Assembly: GCF_047344985.1 (NCBI RefSeq)
Contig: NZ_CP178861.1
Span: 3,038,001-3,102,000 of the forward strand
Origin: Bdellovibrio sp047344985
GTDB taxonomy: Bacteria > Bdellovibrionota > Bdellovibrionia > Bdellovibrionales > Bdellovibrionaceae
Reading direction: 5' to 3'
Length of the DNA: 64,000 nucleotides
The notes under the pieces were generated by a model. It was given only the letters and a program-made list of their open reading frames with translations, made no database searches and was not told where the DNA came from. The translations under genes were made by a program, and so were the position numbers. Positions 27,693-36,244 of this stretch are shown here, piece after piece; position 1 is the first letter of the stretch; each line of letters starts with the position of its first letter.

Positions 27693-29105
27693 ATGAATTG
27701 TGTCGAGCTCTTTACGCAAAAGGCAAAAGAACATCCCGAGCGGACGGCCATTTGGCTTTCTCCGACGGAGCAGATTTCTTTTGCCGAGCTTCTGCACCAA
27801 GGCGGTAAAGCCCAAGTCACCTTGCGAAAGATGAATCTCAAAGCTGGAGATTCATTGCTGCTTCTGGAAACTTTGACTCCCCAACTCTATGCGATCATTT
27901 GTGCTGCATTAGGTATGGGGGTTTCGGTCATCCTGGTCGAGCCGTGGATGCCAGTCACAGACATTGAACACGTTATTAATTTGGTAAAACCAAAACTTTT
28001 CGTCACTCGTTGGTGGGGATACCTCTGGGGTCTACGCGTTTCTTCCATTCGTCACATTCCCCGTTGGATGCACGTAACAAATCTTTTTAAAGAGTCGACT
28101 TCCGATTTCAAAGCGGAATCCGTCGATCCCCAGATTCCTGGCATTATCACTTTCACAACGGGAACTACGGGCAAACCAAAAGGCGTGCGCCGCAATCAAG
28201 GCTATCTCGTTGACCAGTATCATGCTTTGGATCACTCCCTCGGGCTTTCAAAACATGACGGTCCCGATATGACTTTGTTTGCTAACTTTGCGTTAGCGAA
28301 TCTAGCAGCGGGCCGCACTTCTGTGATTGTGAATCCGAAATGGAAAAAGACTCAGCTTGAACACATCTTTGCCCTTCCCAAAGAACAGCAACCCGTGACA
28401 CTGACAACGGGCCCTGCATTTTTGTTAGAGCTTTTTAAATATCAAAATATTTTACCTGAGCTTAAATCGATTCATGTCGGTGGCGCACTGACCGACACGT
28501 GGATTTTCAAAGAAGCTTTTAAACGCTGGCCCAAGTCTCAGTTTCTGCATCTTTACGGAAGCAGTGAAGCTGAACCCGTCGCTCACGCCGATGCGCGTGA
28601 AGCCGTTTCTTTTTCTGAAGGGAAAGGATATTTTCAAACACTTTTCGTCGGTCATCCGGCCTCTGAAATTCAATCAAAATTTGAAGACACGGGCCTTTGG
28701 GTGACAGGTCCTCATGTTTGCCCTGAGTACATTGGCAACGCGGAAGAAAATAAAAAGAACAAGCATAAAGACTCAGAAGGACATGTCTGGCATTCGATGG
28801 GTGACCGTATTGTCTCGGATGAAAAAGGCTGGTGGTATTCCGGTCGAAGTCAGCAATCTTTGGAAGATTTTGAACTCGAGCAACAAGTGTACGCATTTTT
28901 AAAATCCAGCAAAGCGTTTCTTCATAAATCCCGAACCGGTCTTTGCTTAGTCGGAGAAAATCTGAGTGGTAAAGAACTGGAAATTAGAAAAACATTCCCG
29001 GTCATTCAAGCCGTGCACGAAGCTAAAATTATTCGCGACAGACGACACCGTGCCCGTATTGACCGTTTACAAAGTTTAAAAAAGGCAGGTCTTCATGACC
29101 TTTAA
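27693..29105 (+). CDS. OleC-like AMP-dependent acyl ligase
   Basis: A second ANL enzyme, 470 residues and shorter than the first. It has FTTGTTGKPKGV as the A3 motif, LYGSSEAEP as A5 and MGDRIVSDEKGWW near A7-A8. The C-terminal subdomain is short and ends in IRDRRHRARID. OleC-type (olefin/beta-lactone) synthetases carry a comparable RHNAKI ending. Here the position of the usual Lys is Arg, which could alter the second half-reaction. No OleA, OleB or OleD gene is beside it. It may instead be a fatty acyl-AMP ligase handing its product to a neighbour. It starts 17 bases after the FadD-like gene. Confidence 0.72.
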   Translation: MNCVELFTQKAKEHPERTAIWLSPTEQISFAELLHQGGKAQVTLRKMNLKAGDSLLLLETLTPQLYAIICAALGMGVSVILVEPWMPVTDIEHVINLVKPKLFVTRWWGYLWGLRVSSIRHIPRWMHVTNLFKESTSDFKAESVDPQIPGIITFTTGTTGKPKGVRRNQGYLVDQYHALDHSLGLSKHDGPDMTLFANFALANLAAGRTSVIVNPKWKKTQLEHIFALPKEQQPVTLTTGPAFLLELFKYQNILPELKSIHVGGALTDTWIFKEAFKRWPKSQFLHLYGSSEAEPVAHADAREAVSFSEGKGYFQTLFVGHPASEIQSKFEDTGLWVTGPHVCPEYIGNAEENKKNKHKDSEGHVWHSMGDRIVSDEKGWWYSGRSQQSLEDFELEQQVYAFLKSSKAFLHKSRTGLCLVGENLSGKELEIRKTFPVIQAVHEAKIIRDRRHRARIDRLQSLKKAGLHDL

Positions 29106-30111
29106 AATCTTAGCTCGCTCTGAAACATCAGATAAATCAGCGTTCGACACTTTATTCGCGAAAACACCTTCTCTCTTGCGCACAACAGAGGAAGTCTTCG
29201 GTATGGCGCCGGAGGCTTGGACTCAAGCTCTGCTCAGTCGGCCATTACCATTCCCTTGCGAATTCTGGATCGCCACTGAGAATGACAACGTCATTGGACG
29301 CATTGGTGCGAACTTATCGCCGTTCTATAAGGATCACGGCTATCTTGGTTTTTTTGAAGCAAAAGATAAATCAACGGCGCATTCTCTTTTAGAGAAAGCC
29401 AGTTCCTGGTTGCGTGCAAAAGGTGTCAAAGCGGCAGTAGGACCTGTGAATTTAAACACTTGGCTTCCCTACCGATTCCGCACGGATTGGAAAGACCCAC
29501 AGGTTTTTTCTTGGGAGCCAAACCATCCTCGTTCTTATTCTGAATATTTTGAATCGTTTGGCTTTCAAAACCACGCATCTTATCACACCAATGGATACAC
29601 GGGCTTGAAAGATCTTTTCGAGAGCACGAAAGCGGACTACGAAAAAGCTTTGCAAAAAGGTTTTTCATTCAGACCCTTGATCGCAGAACAAATGCTGCAA
29701 AAAGATATTCCGTCTCTTCACCGTATTACGATGGCGGCGTTTCAAAAGAATTTTCTCTTTGAGCCTGTGCCCCTAGACTATTTCAAAGAATTCTATGTTC
29801 CTCTGGCTAAGAAAGAAAATTTAGAGCATGCTGTTTTTGCAGTCTCACCGAGTGGAGAAGATGTTGGTTACTTTTTCAATATCATCGAAAAAGACTATTT
29901 CGTACTTAAGACAGTCGGCATTGATCCTGTTGCAAGAGGAAATGGCCTTTCAAACGCCATGCTTCACCACTGTCTTATCACTGCCGTACCAAAGGGGTTG
30001 GAAAAAACGATCTCCGCCCTGGTGAAGGCCGGAAATCAAAGCGAGTCCTACGGTAAAAAACAAAAACACCTGTGGACGCACGAATACACACTTTACAAAA
30101 AGGACTTGTAA
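29095..30111 (+). CDS. GNAT-fold N-acyltransferase
   Basis: A 338-residue protein whose C-terminal half has the GNAT acyl-CoA site (KTVGIDPVARGNGLSNAML). Its N-terminal half has a second GNAT-like lobe with GYLGFFEAKDK and AAVGPVNLNT. That text resembles the YghO-like group, to which I recall bacterial ceramide synthase being related (memory, to be checked). The gene overlaps the OleC-like gene by 11 bases. Acyl transfer from CoA made by the ligases next door to an amine in the product is the simplest inferred role; acetylation for self-protection is the alternative. Confidence 0.65.
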   Translation: MTFKILARSETSDKSAFDTLFAKTPSLLRTTEEVFGMAPEAWTQALLSRPLPFPCEFWIATENDNVIGRIGANLSPFYKDHGYLGFFEAKDKSTAHSLLEKASSWLRAKGVKAAVGPVNLNTWLPYRFRTDWKDPQVFSWEPNHPRSYSEYFESFGFQNHASYHTNGYTGLKDLFESTKADYEKALQKGFSFRPLIAEQMLQKDIPSLHRITMAAFQKNFLFEPVPLDYFKEFYVPLAKKENLEHAVFAVSPSGEDVGYFFNIIEKDYFVLKTVGIDPVARGNGLSNAMLHHCLITAVPKGLEKTISALVKAGNQSESYGKKQKHLWTHEYTLYKKDL

Positions 30112-30119
30112 GGAACGTT

Positions 30120-31463
30120 ATGAGCAAAGTACCAGGACCTTCATTTTTAGAATTTGCGGCGAACACTCATAAACTTATTTGGAATCGCTTGGAGTATCTT
30201 GAAGAAACTCATCGTAAATACGGCGAAATCGTTAAGCTTCCATTTGGTGTGCGCACAAGCTACATCATTTTTCACCCTGATTTGTTTCAGCAGATTTTGG
30301 TAAGTCACCACAAAAAATACTGGAAAGGCCGCACCTTTGAAAAAGCCAGTGGCTACCTTGGAAAAGGACTTGCGACCAGCGAAGGCGAAGAATGGCTGAC
30401 ACAACGTCGTAAAATGAATCCGCATTTGCATCGCGAAGCCTTAAGTGGACTCTCAGAGCTGATGGTTCATAACGTCGATAAAATGCTGGATCGTTGGGAC
30501 GAAAAAAGAAAAAAAGGCGAATTGATTGAAGCCACTACAGAATTCCAGCGACTTGCAATGGAAATCGTAGCCCGTGCTCTTTTGGGATCTCAAGTTCCTG
30601 AAAAAGAAATCAACGACATCATCGAAGCTTTTAAATACGCGCTCCAATTTACGGTAGATCGCACTCTCAATCCATTGGACATTTCTGAGTCTTTGCCTTT
30701 GCCTTCCAATATTAAATTTAAAAGAGCCATGGAATTCTTAGACAGCGTCGTTTACCGCATGATTCGTGAAGAACGACAAAGAGAAAATCCCTCAGGCACT
30801 TTGCTTTCAATGCTTGTCTATGCTGAAGATCCTGAAACAGGCGCAAGAATGACCGACAAACAGCTTCGCGATGAAGTTTTGACGATGTTCTTGGGTGGAA
30901 CAGATACCAGCGGCAACACAATGAGCTGGACCCTATATAATCTTTTTGCCCACCAGGATATTTACCAAAAGGCCGTTACCGAAGTCGATACGGCTTTGCA
31001 AGGGCGCTCGCCTGGCTTTATGGATTTGCAAAATCTTAATTACATCAAACGTGTGATTGAAGAGACTTTACGTCTTTATCCTCAGAACTACATCATGTCT
31101 CGCGACAACCTTGAAGAAGACGTGATTGGCGGTTACACGATTCCAAAAAATTCTACCGTATTTTTAGGAGTGTGGGTGGCGCATCGTCGTGGTGATTTCT
31201 GGGAAAATGCCATGACATTTAATCCGGACCGCTTTTTGCCCGAGAATCTTAAAGGGCGCCATCAACAAGTTTACATTCCGTTCGGCGGTGGCCCTCGTAA
31301 ATGTATCGGCTTTCAATTTGCATTTATGGAAATGACCTTTGCGATGAGTCGCATTGTGCAAAGATATAAATTTGAGATCACGAATTTTTCGCAAATCAAA
31401 CCAAAACCAACTTGGTCTTTATGGCCAGGTCCGACGATGGATATTAAAATCACACCACGATGA
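30120..31463 (+). CDS. Cytochrome P450
   Basis: A 447-residue P450 with all hallmarks: I-helix GGTDTSGNT (oxygen activation Thr), ExxR helix EETLRL, and heme loop FGGGPRKCIG with proximal Cys395. The closest look is to bacterial and eukaryotic fatty-acid/terpene-type P450s (KYGEIVKLPFG, EAFKYAL). The ATG at 30120 follows AAGGAA; the longer frame upstream lies inside the previous gene. Redox partners are not encoded nearby and must come from elsewhere in the genome. In this operon it would hydroxylate or otherwise oxidise the acyl or prenyl part of the product. Confidence 0.93.
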   Translation: MSKVPGPSFLEFAANTHKLIWNRLEYLEETHRKYGEIVKLPFGVRTSYIIFHPDLFQQILVSHHKKYWKGRTFEKASGYLGKGLATSEGEEWLTQRRKMNPHLHREALSGLSELMVHNVDKMLDRWDEKRKKGELIEATTEFQRLAMEIVARALLGSQVPEKEINDIIEAFKYALQFTVDRTLNPLDISESLPLPSNIKFKRAMEFLDSVVYRMIREERQRENPSGTLLSMLVYAEDPETGARMTDKQLRDEVLTMFLGGTDTSGNTMSWTLYNLFAHQDIYQKAVTEVDTALQGRSPGFMDLQNLNYIKRVIEETLRLYPQNYIMSRDNLEEDVIGGYTIPKNSTVFLGVWVAHRRGDFWENAMTFNPDRFLPENLKGRHQQVYIPFGGGPRKCIGFQFAFMEMTFAMSRIVQRYKFEITNFSQIKPKPTWSLWPGPTMDIKITPR

Positions 31464-32626
31464 ATTGGAAAAGCCTGACTCCCCTTCTTTTGATTGTCTT
31501 TGTCGACATCCTCGGAATGATGATGATCATTCCGCTTTTGCCGTTCTTTGCGATCAAATTGGGAGCCAGCGTCTTTGAAACAGGAATAATCACCGCTTCC
31601 TACGCAGCGATGCAAATCATTTTCAGTCCTGTATTAGGCCGTCTTTCGGACCGTTTTGGTCGAAAGACTTTGTTACTTTTAAGTCAGTTCTTTTTGGCGA
31701 GCGGATTTTTCTTTCTCGCTTCAGCGCAAACTGTTGGGTTTGTTTTCTTTGCGCGCATTCTTTCGGGCATTGGCGCCGGAAATTTATCCTTGGTGCAGGC
31801 TATGATTTCCGATTCCACAGCAGATGAAAATAGAACCAAAGCTTTCGGTCTTTTCGGTGCGGTTTTCGGTCTCGCTTTAACCATAGGCCCTGCCATTTCA
31901 GGAGCTTTGGCGAAAATCAATTGGTCTGTGCCGATTTATTCTAGCTTCGCGCTTTCTTGCGTCAGTATTCTTCTGACAACCCTCTTGCTTCCAAAAGGTC
32001 TTCCATCAAAAGGAAAAGGCCCGGCTTTGGGAAGCGTCATTAAAAAATTCATTATTCAACCACGTCCTCGCCAGTGTTTTTTACAGTTTATTTTCTTTTT
32101 CTGTTCGTTTGCTTTTCTGATTTCGGGCTTGGGCCTCATCATGGAAATGCGCTTTACCAACAGTCATGGAGAAAAATACGGCCCTTCTGAAATCGGTTAT
32201 CTTTTCGGAGCTCTTGGTGTCATCGGCATCGTTATTCAAGGTTTTATGCTTCCGAAACTGGAAAAACGTTTTGGCGATAAAAATCTAAGTTCTACAGGTT
32301 TCATTCTTACATTGTTGGGCTACGTCGGTGTTGGTCTTTCCCAAAACGTTTTTTTATTTTTTGTGGCCTGCGGAGTTTTCGGTATTGGCAACTCTTTGAT
32401 TCGTCCGACGGTGACCAGCCGACTGACCAAAAGCTTGCACAAATCAGAAGAAGGTTTGGCATTGGGTTTCTCCAATTCTCTTCAATCCTTGGCTCAAGTT
32501 TTATGTCCCCCTTTAGGGGCCTATTTTATTCAACAACAATGGGTTCCTCAGTTGGGTCTTCTTATGGCGGGACTTTCTTTATTAGGATATTTTGCGGGAG
32601 TAAAACAGTATGACAGCGTGGCTTAG
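31460..32626 (+). CDS. MFS efflux transporter
   Basis: A 388-residue protein with about twelve hydrophobic segments and the loop 2-3 signature GRLSDRFGRKTL, as in TetA/Bcr-type drug:H+ antiporters. Its start overlaps the P450 stop as ATGA and its end overlaps the UbiA gene by 17 bases, so translation is coupled to both. In a biosynthetic operon this is the expected exporter of the finished product or a resistance pump. The substrate cannot be read from the sequence. Confidence 0.85.
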   Translation: MNWKSLTPLLLIVFVDILGMMMIIPLLPFFAIKLGASVFETGIITASYAAMQIIFSPVLGRLSDRFGRKTLLLLSQFFLASGFFFLASAQTVGFVFFARILSGIGAGNLSLVQAMISDSTADENRTKAFGLFGAVFGLALTIGPAISGALAKINWSVPIYSSFALSCVSILLTTLLLPKGLPSKGKGPALGSVIKKFIIQPRPRQCFLQFIFFFCSFAFLISGLGLIMEMRFTNSHGEKYGPSEIGYLFGALGVIGIVIQGFMLPKLEKRFGDKNLSSTGFILTLLGYVGVGLSQNVFLFFVACGVFGIGNSLIRPTVTSRLTKSLHKSEEGLALGFSNSLQSLAQVLCPPLGAYFIQQQWVPQLGLLMAGLSLLGYFAGVKQYDSVA

Positions 32627-33467
32627 TTTTATAAAAGAACGTTTGCCCTTGGCCTCTTATGCGCTGATCGTCGGCGGCTTTGTCATGACGGCGAAAGCCG
32701 TGACGCAAACACCATGGACGTGGGAACTGCTTATTCCTTTTGTCGGTTTGTTCTTTTTCTTTATTGAACTTCGTTTGATGGATGAACTGAAAGATTATTC
32801 AAAGGATGTGGTGGCTCATCCGCAGCGCCCTTTACCTCGCGGACTGATCAGTGTTTCGGCAATGAAAAAGGTTGTCAACGCAGGGCTTGTAGTGATGTGG
32901 GTTTTTGCCGGCCTTTCTTTTTTGCTCAATAGTGCTTCGGCAATTTCTTACGCCTTGACCGTTCTTTATCTTTATTTGATGTATAAAGAGTTCTTCGTCG
33001 GTGAAAGCCTTGCGAATAAACCGTTTCTTTATGCGTGCACTCATCAGATCATCATCGTTTTGCTTTTAGTCTATGCTGCAGCTTCTTTAAATCCAGAAGC
33101 CATTCATTCGGATTTGGCTTACCTTGCAGGCTTTGTGATCTTGGGATGCTTTTTTACTTACGAAGTCGCACGTAAAATGGATCCAAAGGCACATCCTATT
33201 CTAAAAACTTATTTGTCTGTCTATGGCAGAAAAGGTGTCGCAGTTATCCTTATCTTCCTGCAGCTTGTAAGCTGGATCGCCGCGATTCTGATGAAAGAAC
33301 AAGTTGTTTTATTTGGTCTTATCGCGGGCTCCGCTTTATTGCTCCTATCTTGGTTTGCCTTTATGACAAACGAAGCAAAGTTCAAACTTGTCGAAACAGC
33401 AGGAACTCTGTGTCTGCTTATTAGTTTATATGTCATTCCACTCAGCCTTTGGCTAACAAGAGGTTAA
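32610..33467 (+). CDS. UbiA-family prenyltransferase
   Basis: A 285-residue membrane protein with eight to nine helices. The first Asp-rich motif reads MDELKDYSKD followed by PQRPLPRG, a UbiA variant of NDxxDxxxD that binds the Mg-diphosphate of a prenyl donor. The second motif region reads YEVARKMDPKAHP, with fewer Asp than canonical UbiA. UbiA enzymes transfer a prenyl chain to an aromatic or other acceptor in the membrane. This is not the respiratory ubiA by context, since no quinone genes are adjacent. It overlaps the MFS gene by 17 bases and is followed within 2 bases by the dikinase gene. Confidence 0.82.
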   Translation: MTAWLSFIKERLPLASYALIVGGFVMTAKAVTQTPWTWELLIPFVGLFFFFIELRLMDELKDYSKDVVAHPQRPLPRGLISVSAMKKVVNAGLVVMWVFAGLSFLLNSASAISYALTVLYLYLMYKEFFVGESLANKPFLYACTHQIIIVLLLVYAAASLNPEAIHSDLAYLAGFVILGCFFTYEVARKMDPKAHPILKTYLSVYGRKGVAVILIFLQLVSWIAAILMKEQVVLFGLIAGSALLLLSWFAFMTNEAKFKLVETAGTLCLLISLYVIPLSLWLTRG

Positions 33468-33468
33468 T

Positions 33469-36195
33469 ATGAAACGAATTTTTACTTCTGAAGACACTCT
33501 TGCCGTATTCAAAAAATCTGGCGGAGGAAAAGCCTACAATATGGCTCGCCTCACCCAAAAAGGAGTTCCAGTTCCGGAATGGTTCTGCGTAAGTGCAGAA
33601 GCTTATGAAGAATTTATCTCTTCAAACTCCTTAAATCCCGACAGTCTGATTGATCCGACTCAATTAGGAAAAAGTGCCGAAAATATTGAAGCCGCTTTTT
33701 TGAAAGCGCAGATTCCCTCGGCCTTGGTTAAAGAAATTGAATCCAATCTTGCGCGAATGCAACTCACGACCCAGTTCGTGGCTGTGCGATCCAGTGGCCT
33801 TGATGAAGACTCAGCACAGAACTCTTTTGCCGGGCAGTTCTCGTCTTACCTTTTTCAAAAAGGAATGGATGCGATTTCATTGTCTTTAAAAAAATGCTGG
33901 GCTTCAGCTTTTTCAGAGAGAGCTCTTGCCTACCGTATTGAGCGAAACATCGGAATTAAAGGAATTTCGATGGGTGTTATCATTCAAAAAATGGTGAATG
34001 CAGATGCTGCGGGTGTGGCGTTCTCTAGAAATCCAATCAAAGCTCTGGACCGCGATCATCTTTTGGTGAGTTCCGTTTGGGGACTTGGAGAAGGTCTCGT
34101 GAGCGGTGAGCTTGACGCCGACCACTACGAAGTTCATCGTAATGATCTTACTTTCAAACCTCATATCGTAGATAAACCCGAAGCTCTTCGCCAGGCCCCT
34201 GAAGGGGGATTGGTGAAAACACATGTCGAAGCAAACTTAGTCAAAGCCTCATCATTAACTGATGCTCAGGTAAAAGAAGTTTCTAAGCTGGCTTTGGAAT
34301 TAGAAAAGAAATTTGAAGCACCTCAAGATTGTGAATGGGCTTTTGAAAATGGCAAGCTTTACTGCGTACAAACCCGTCCTATCACTTCATTGCCGCCTGA
34401 GGAATTCTTCGATGCGCACATCAATGGCAGCGAAGCCACTCTTTGGGATAACTCAAACATTATTGAAAGTTATTCGGGTGTAACATCTCCACTGACGTTC
34501 AGCTTCGCCAGCCAGGCTTATCGTCAAGTGTACATCCAATTCTGCGAAGTGATCGGTGTGCCACAGTCTTTGATTGATAAGAACGAAAAAATGTTCCGCA
34601 ATATGCTGGGCCTGATTCGCGGAAATATCTATTACAACTTGATCAATTGGTACAAGCTGATCTTGATGCTTCCGGGATCCAGTGACAATAAGGCTTTTAT
34701 GGAAACAATGATGGGAGTAAAGCAGGGATTAAAACCTGAGTTCGCTCATTTGTTTGATTTTATGAAAACACCTGTACGCTATTCTCCCCCTCACAAAGCA
34801 TGGCTTTTGACGATGACTTTGTGGCGCTTTTTAAGAATCAATAGCATCGTGACTGAGTTTCAAACTCATTTCACGGCGACCTACAATGGCGCCCGTAAAA
34901 AGAACTTCCGCGGTATGTCTTTAAACGAATTGCGCGAGTTCTATGAGTATTTGGATGGCGAGGTTTTGCGCAACTGGAAAGCTCCGATCATCAATGACTA
35001 TCTTTGCATGGTCTTCTTTGGTCTTCTTAAAAAACTCACAGAAAAATGGGTGGCCGAAGGCAATGATGGAGCCTCTTTGCAAAACGATCTTCTTTGCGGT
35101 CAAGGCGATCTTGAATCCACGGAACCAACAAAAACACTGATGCGAATTGCAGCTTGGGTTGATAAAGGAAACCCTGCTTTGCGCGAATGGGTTTTGGCGA
35201 CTCCTATTGATATCGCTTGGAAAACACTCACCGATGGAAAACATCCGGAATTCAAAGCAAAGGTCGATGACTTCCTGGATAAATACGGTTTCCGCTGTAT
35301 CAATGAATTAAAACTTGAAGCGCAAGATCTTCATGACGATCCGACTTTTGCGATTGGCGCCATTCAAAGTTACGTGCGTATGAAATCTTACGACATCGAA
35401 GAGATGGAAAAGCGCGAGCTTGAAATCCGCCATAAAGCTGAAGCTCTTGTAAATCAAAAACTTTCGGGATTTAAACGCTGGTTCTATTTTAGAATCCTAA
35501 ATCAAGCCCGCAAAGCGGTTCGCAACCGTGAGAATCTGCGCTTTGCCCGTACCAAAATTTTCGGTATTGCCCGTCATCTTTTTAGAGGCATCGGCTACCA
35601 ACTCACTCGCTTGGGTCAGCTAGAAAATGAACGCGATATCTTCCTCCTCACTGTTGAAGAAATCATGGCCTTCATTGAAGGTCGTGCCGTTTCCTTAGAG
35701 CTTCGTAAAATCATTGAACTTCGTAAAGAAGAGTTTAAAGGTTATGAAGAATCTCTTCCACCACCGGATCGCTTTATGAGTTTCGGTGCGGCCGGTGTTG
35801 CCTGCAAATTCCCGCAAGTTCTTACCGATGGCGATTTGCTCCGAGGAGAAATTCCGCAATCTGACGATCCCAACGTACTTTACGGAGTTCCGTGCTGCCC
35901 AGGTGTGATTGAAGGTGTCGTGCGTGTTGTAAACAACATGAAAGACGCAGAAGGATTGAATGGGGAAATCCTGGTCACGGGAAGAACCGATCCAGGATGG
36001 GTTCCCCTTTATCCGTCTTGCTCGGGGCTTTTGATTGAACGCGGAAGTCTTCTTTCTCACTCGGCCGTTGTCGCCCGTGAGTTGGGTCTTCCAACCATCG
36101 TCGGTGTCTCTGGCGGACTGATGACGAAATTAAAAACCGGACAACGCGTGCGAATTGATGCCGGAAAAGGCGAGATCCGCATTTTGACAGAATAA
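33469..36195 (+). CDS. Rifampicin-phosphotransferase-like dikinase (PEP synthase relative)
   Basis: 908 residues. The N-terminal PPDK-type ATP-grasp domain (about 1-310) has KAYNMARL, VAVRSSGLDEDS and SFAGQF. A long central domain (about 330-780) of unclear fold follows. The swivelling phosphohistidine domain lies at the very C-terminus (GLLIERGSLLSHSAVVARE, His864). There is no C-terminal PEP-binding TIM barrel. ATP-grasp, acceptor domain, His domain is the order of rifampicin phosphotransferase. PEP synthase places the His domain in the middle. I therefore expect ATP-dependent phosphorylation of a small molecule, perhaps the cluster product or an intermediate; a simple PpsA annotation would be misleading. 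Confidence 0.78.
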   Translation: MKRIFTSEDTLAVFKKSGGGKAYNMARLTQKGVPVPEWFCVSAEAYEEFISSNSLNPDSLIDPTQLGKSAENIEAAFLKAQIPSALVKEIESNLARMQLTTQFVAVRSSGLDEDSAQNSFAGQFSSYLFQKGMDAISLSLKKCWASAFSERALAYRIERNIGIKGISMGVIIQKMVNADAAGVAFSRNPIKALDRDHLLVSSVWGLGEGLVSGELDADHYEVHRNDLTFKPHIVDKPEALRQAPEGGLVKTHVEANLVKASSLTDAQVKEVSKLALELEKKFEAPQDCEWAFENGKLYCVQTRPITSLPPEEFFDAHINGSEATLWDNSNIIESYSGVTSPLTFSFASQAYRQVYIQFCEVIGVPQSLIDKNEKMFRNMLGLIRGNIYYNLINWYKLILMLPGSSDNKAFMETMMGVKQGLKPEFAHLFDFMKTPVRYSPPHKAWLLTMTLWRFLRINSIVTEFQTHFTATYNGARKKNFRGMSLNELREFYEYLDGEVLRNWKAPIINDYLCMVFFGLLKKLTEKWVAEGNDGASLQNDLLCGQGDLESTEPTKTLMRIAAWVDKGNPALREWVLATPIDIAWKTLTDGKHPEFKAKVDDFLDKYGFRCINELKLEAQDLHDDPTFAIGAIQSYVRMKSYDIEEMEKRELEIRHKAEALVNQKLSGFKRWFYFRILNQARKAVRNRENLRFARTKIFGIARHLFRGIGYQLTRLGQLENERDIFLLTVEEIMAFIEGRAVSLELRKIIELRKEEFKGYEESLPPPDRFMSFGAAGVACKFPQVLTDGDLLRGEIPQSDDPNVLYGVPCCPGVIEGVVRVVNNMKDAEGLNGEILVTGRTDPGWVPLYPSCSGLLIERGSLLSHSAVVARELGLPTIVGVSGGLMTKLKTGQRVRIDAGKGEIRILTE

Positions 36196-36198
36196 AAA

Positions 36199-36226
36199 AA
36201 AGGGAGCACAAAGCTCCCTTTTTCAT
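36199..36226. terminator. Terminator closing the biosynthetic operon
   Basis: The stem AAAGGGAGC/GCTCCCTTT with a 5-base loop is flanked by A residues on one side and T residues on the other. It is shared with the convergent gene ending at 36245. Confidence 0.92.
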
Positions 36227-36244
36227 TTCATCTCTAGTTAAAAA

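Noticed and set aside
32610..33467. UbiA gene as ubiquinone or menaquinone biosynthesis
   Set aside because: No quinone pathway genes nearby and Asp-rich motifs differ from canonical UbiA and MenA.
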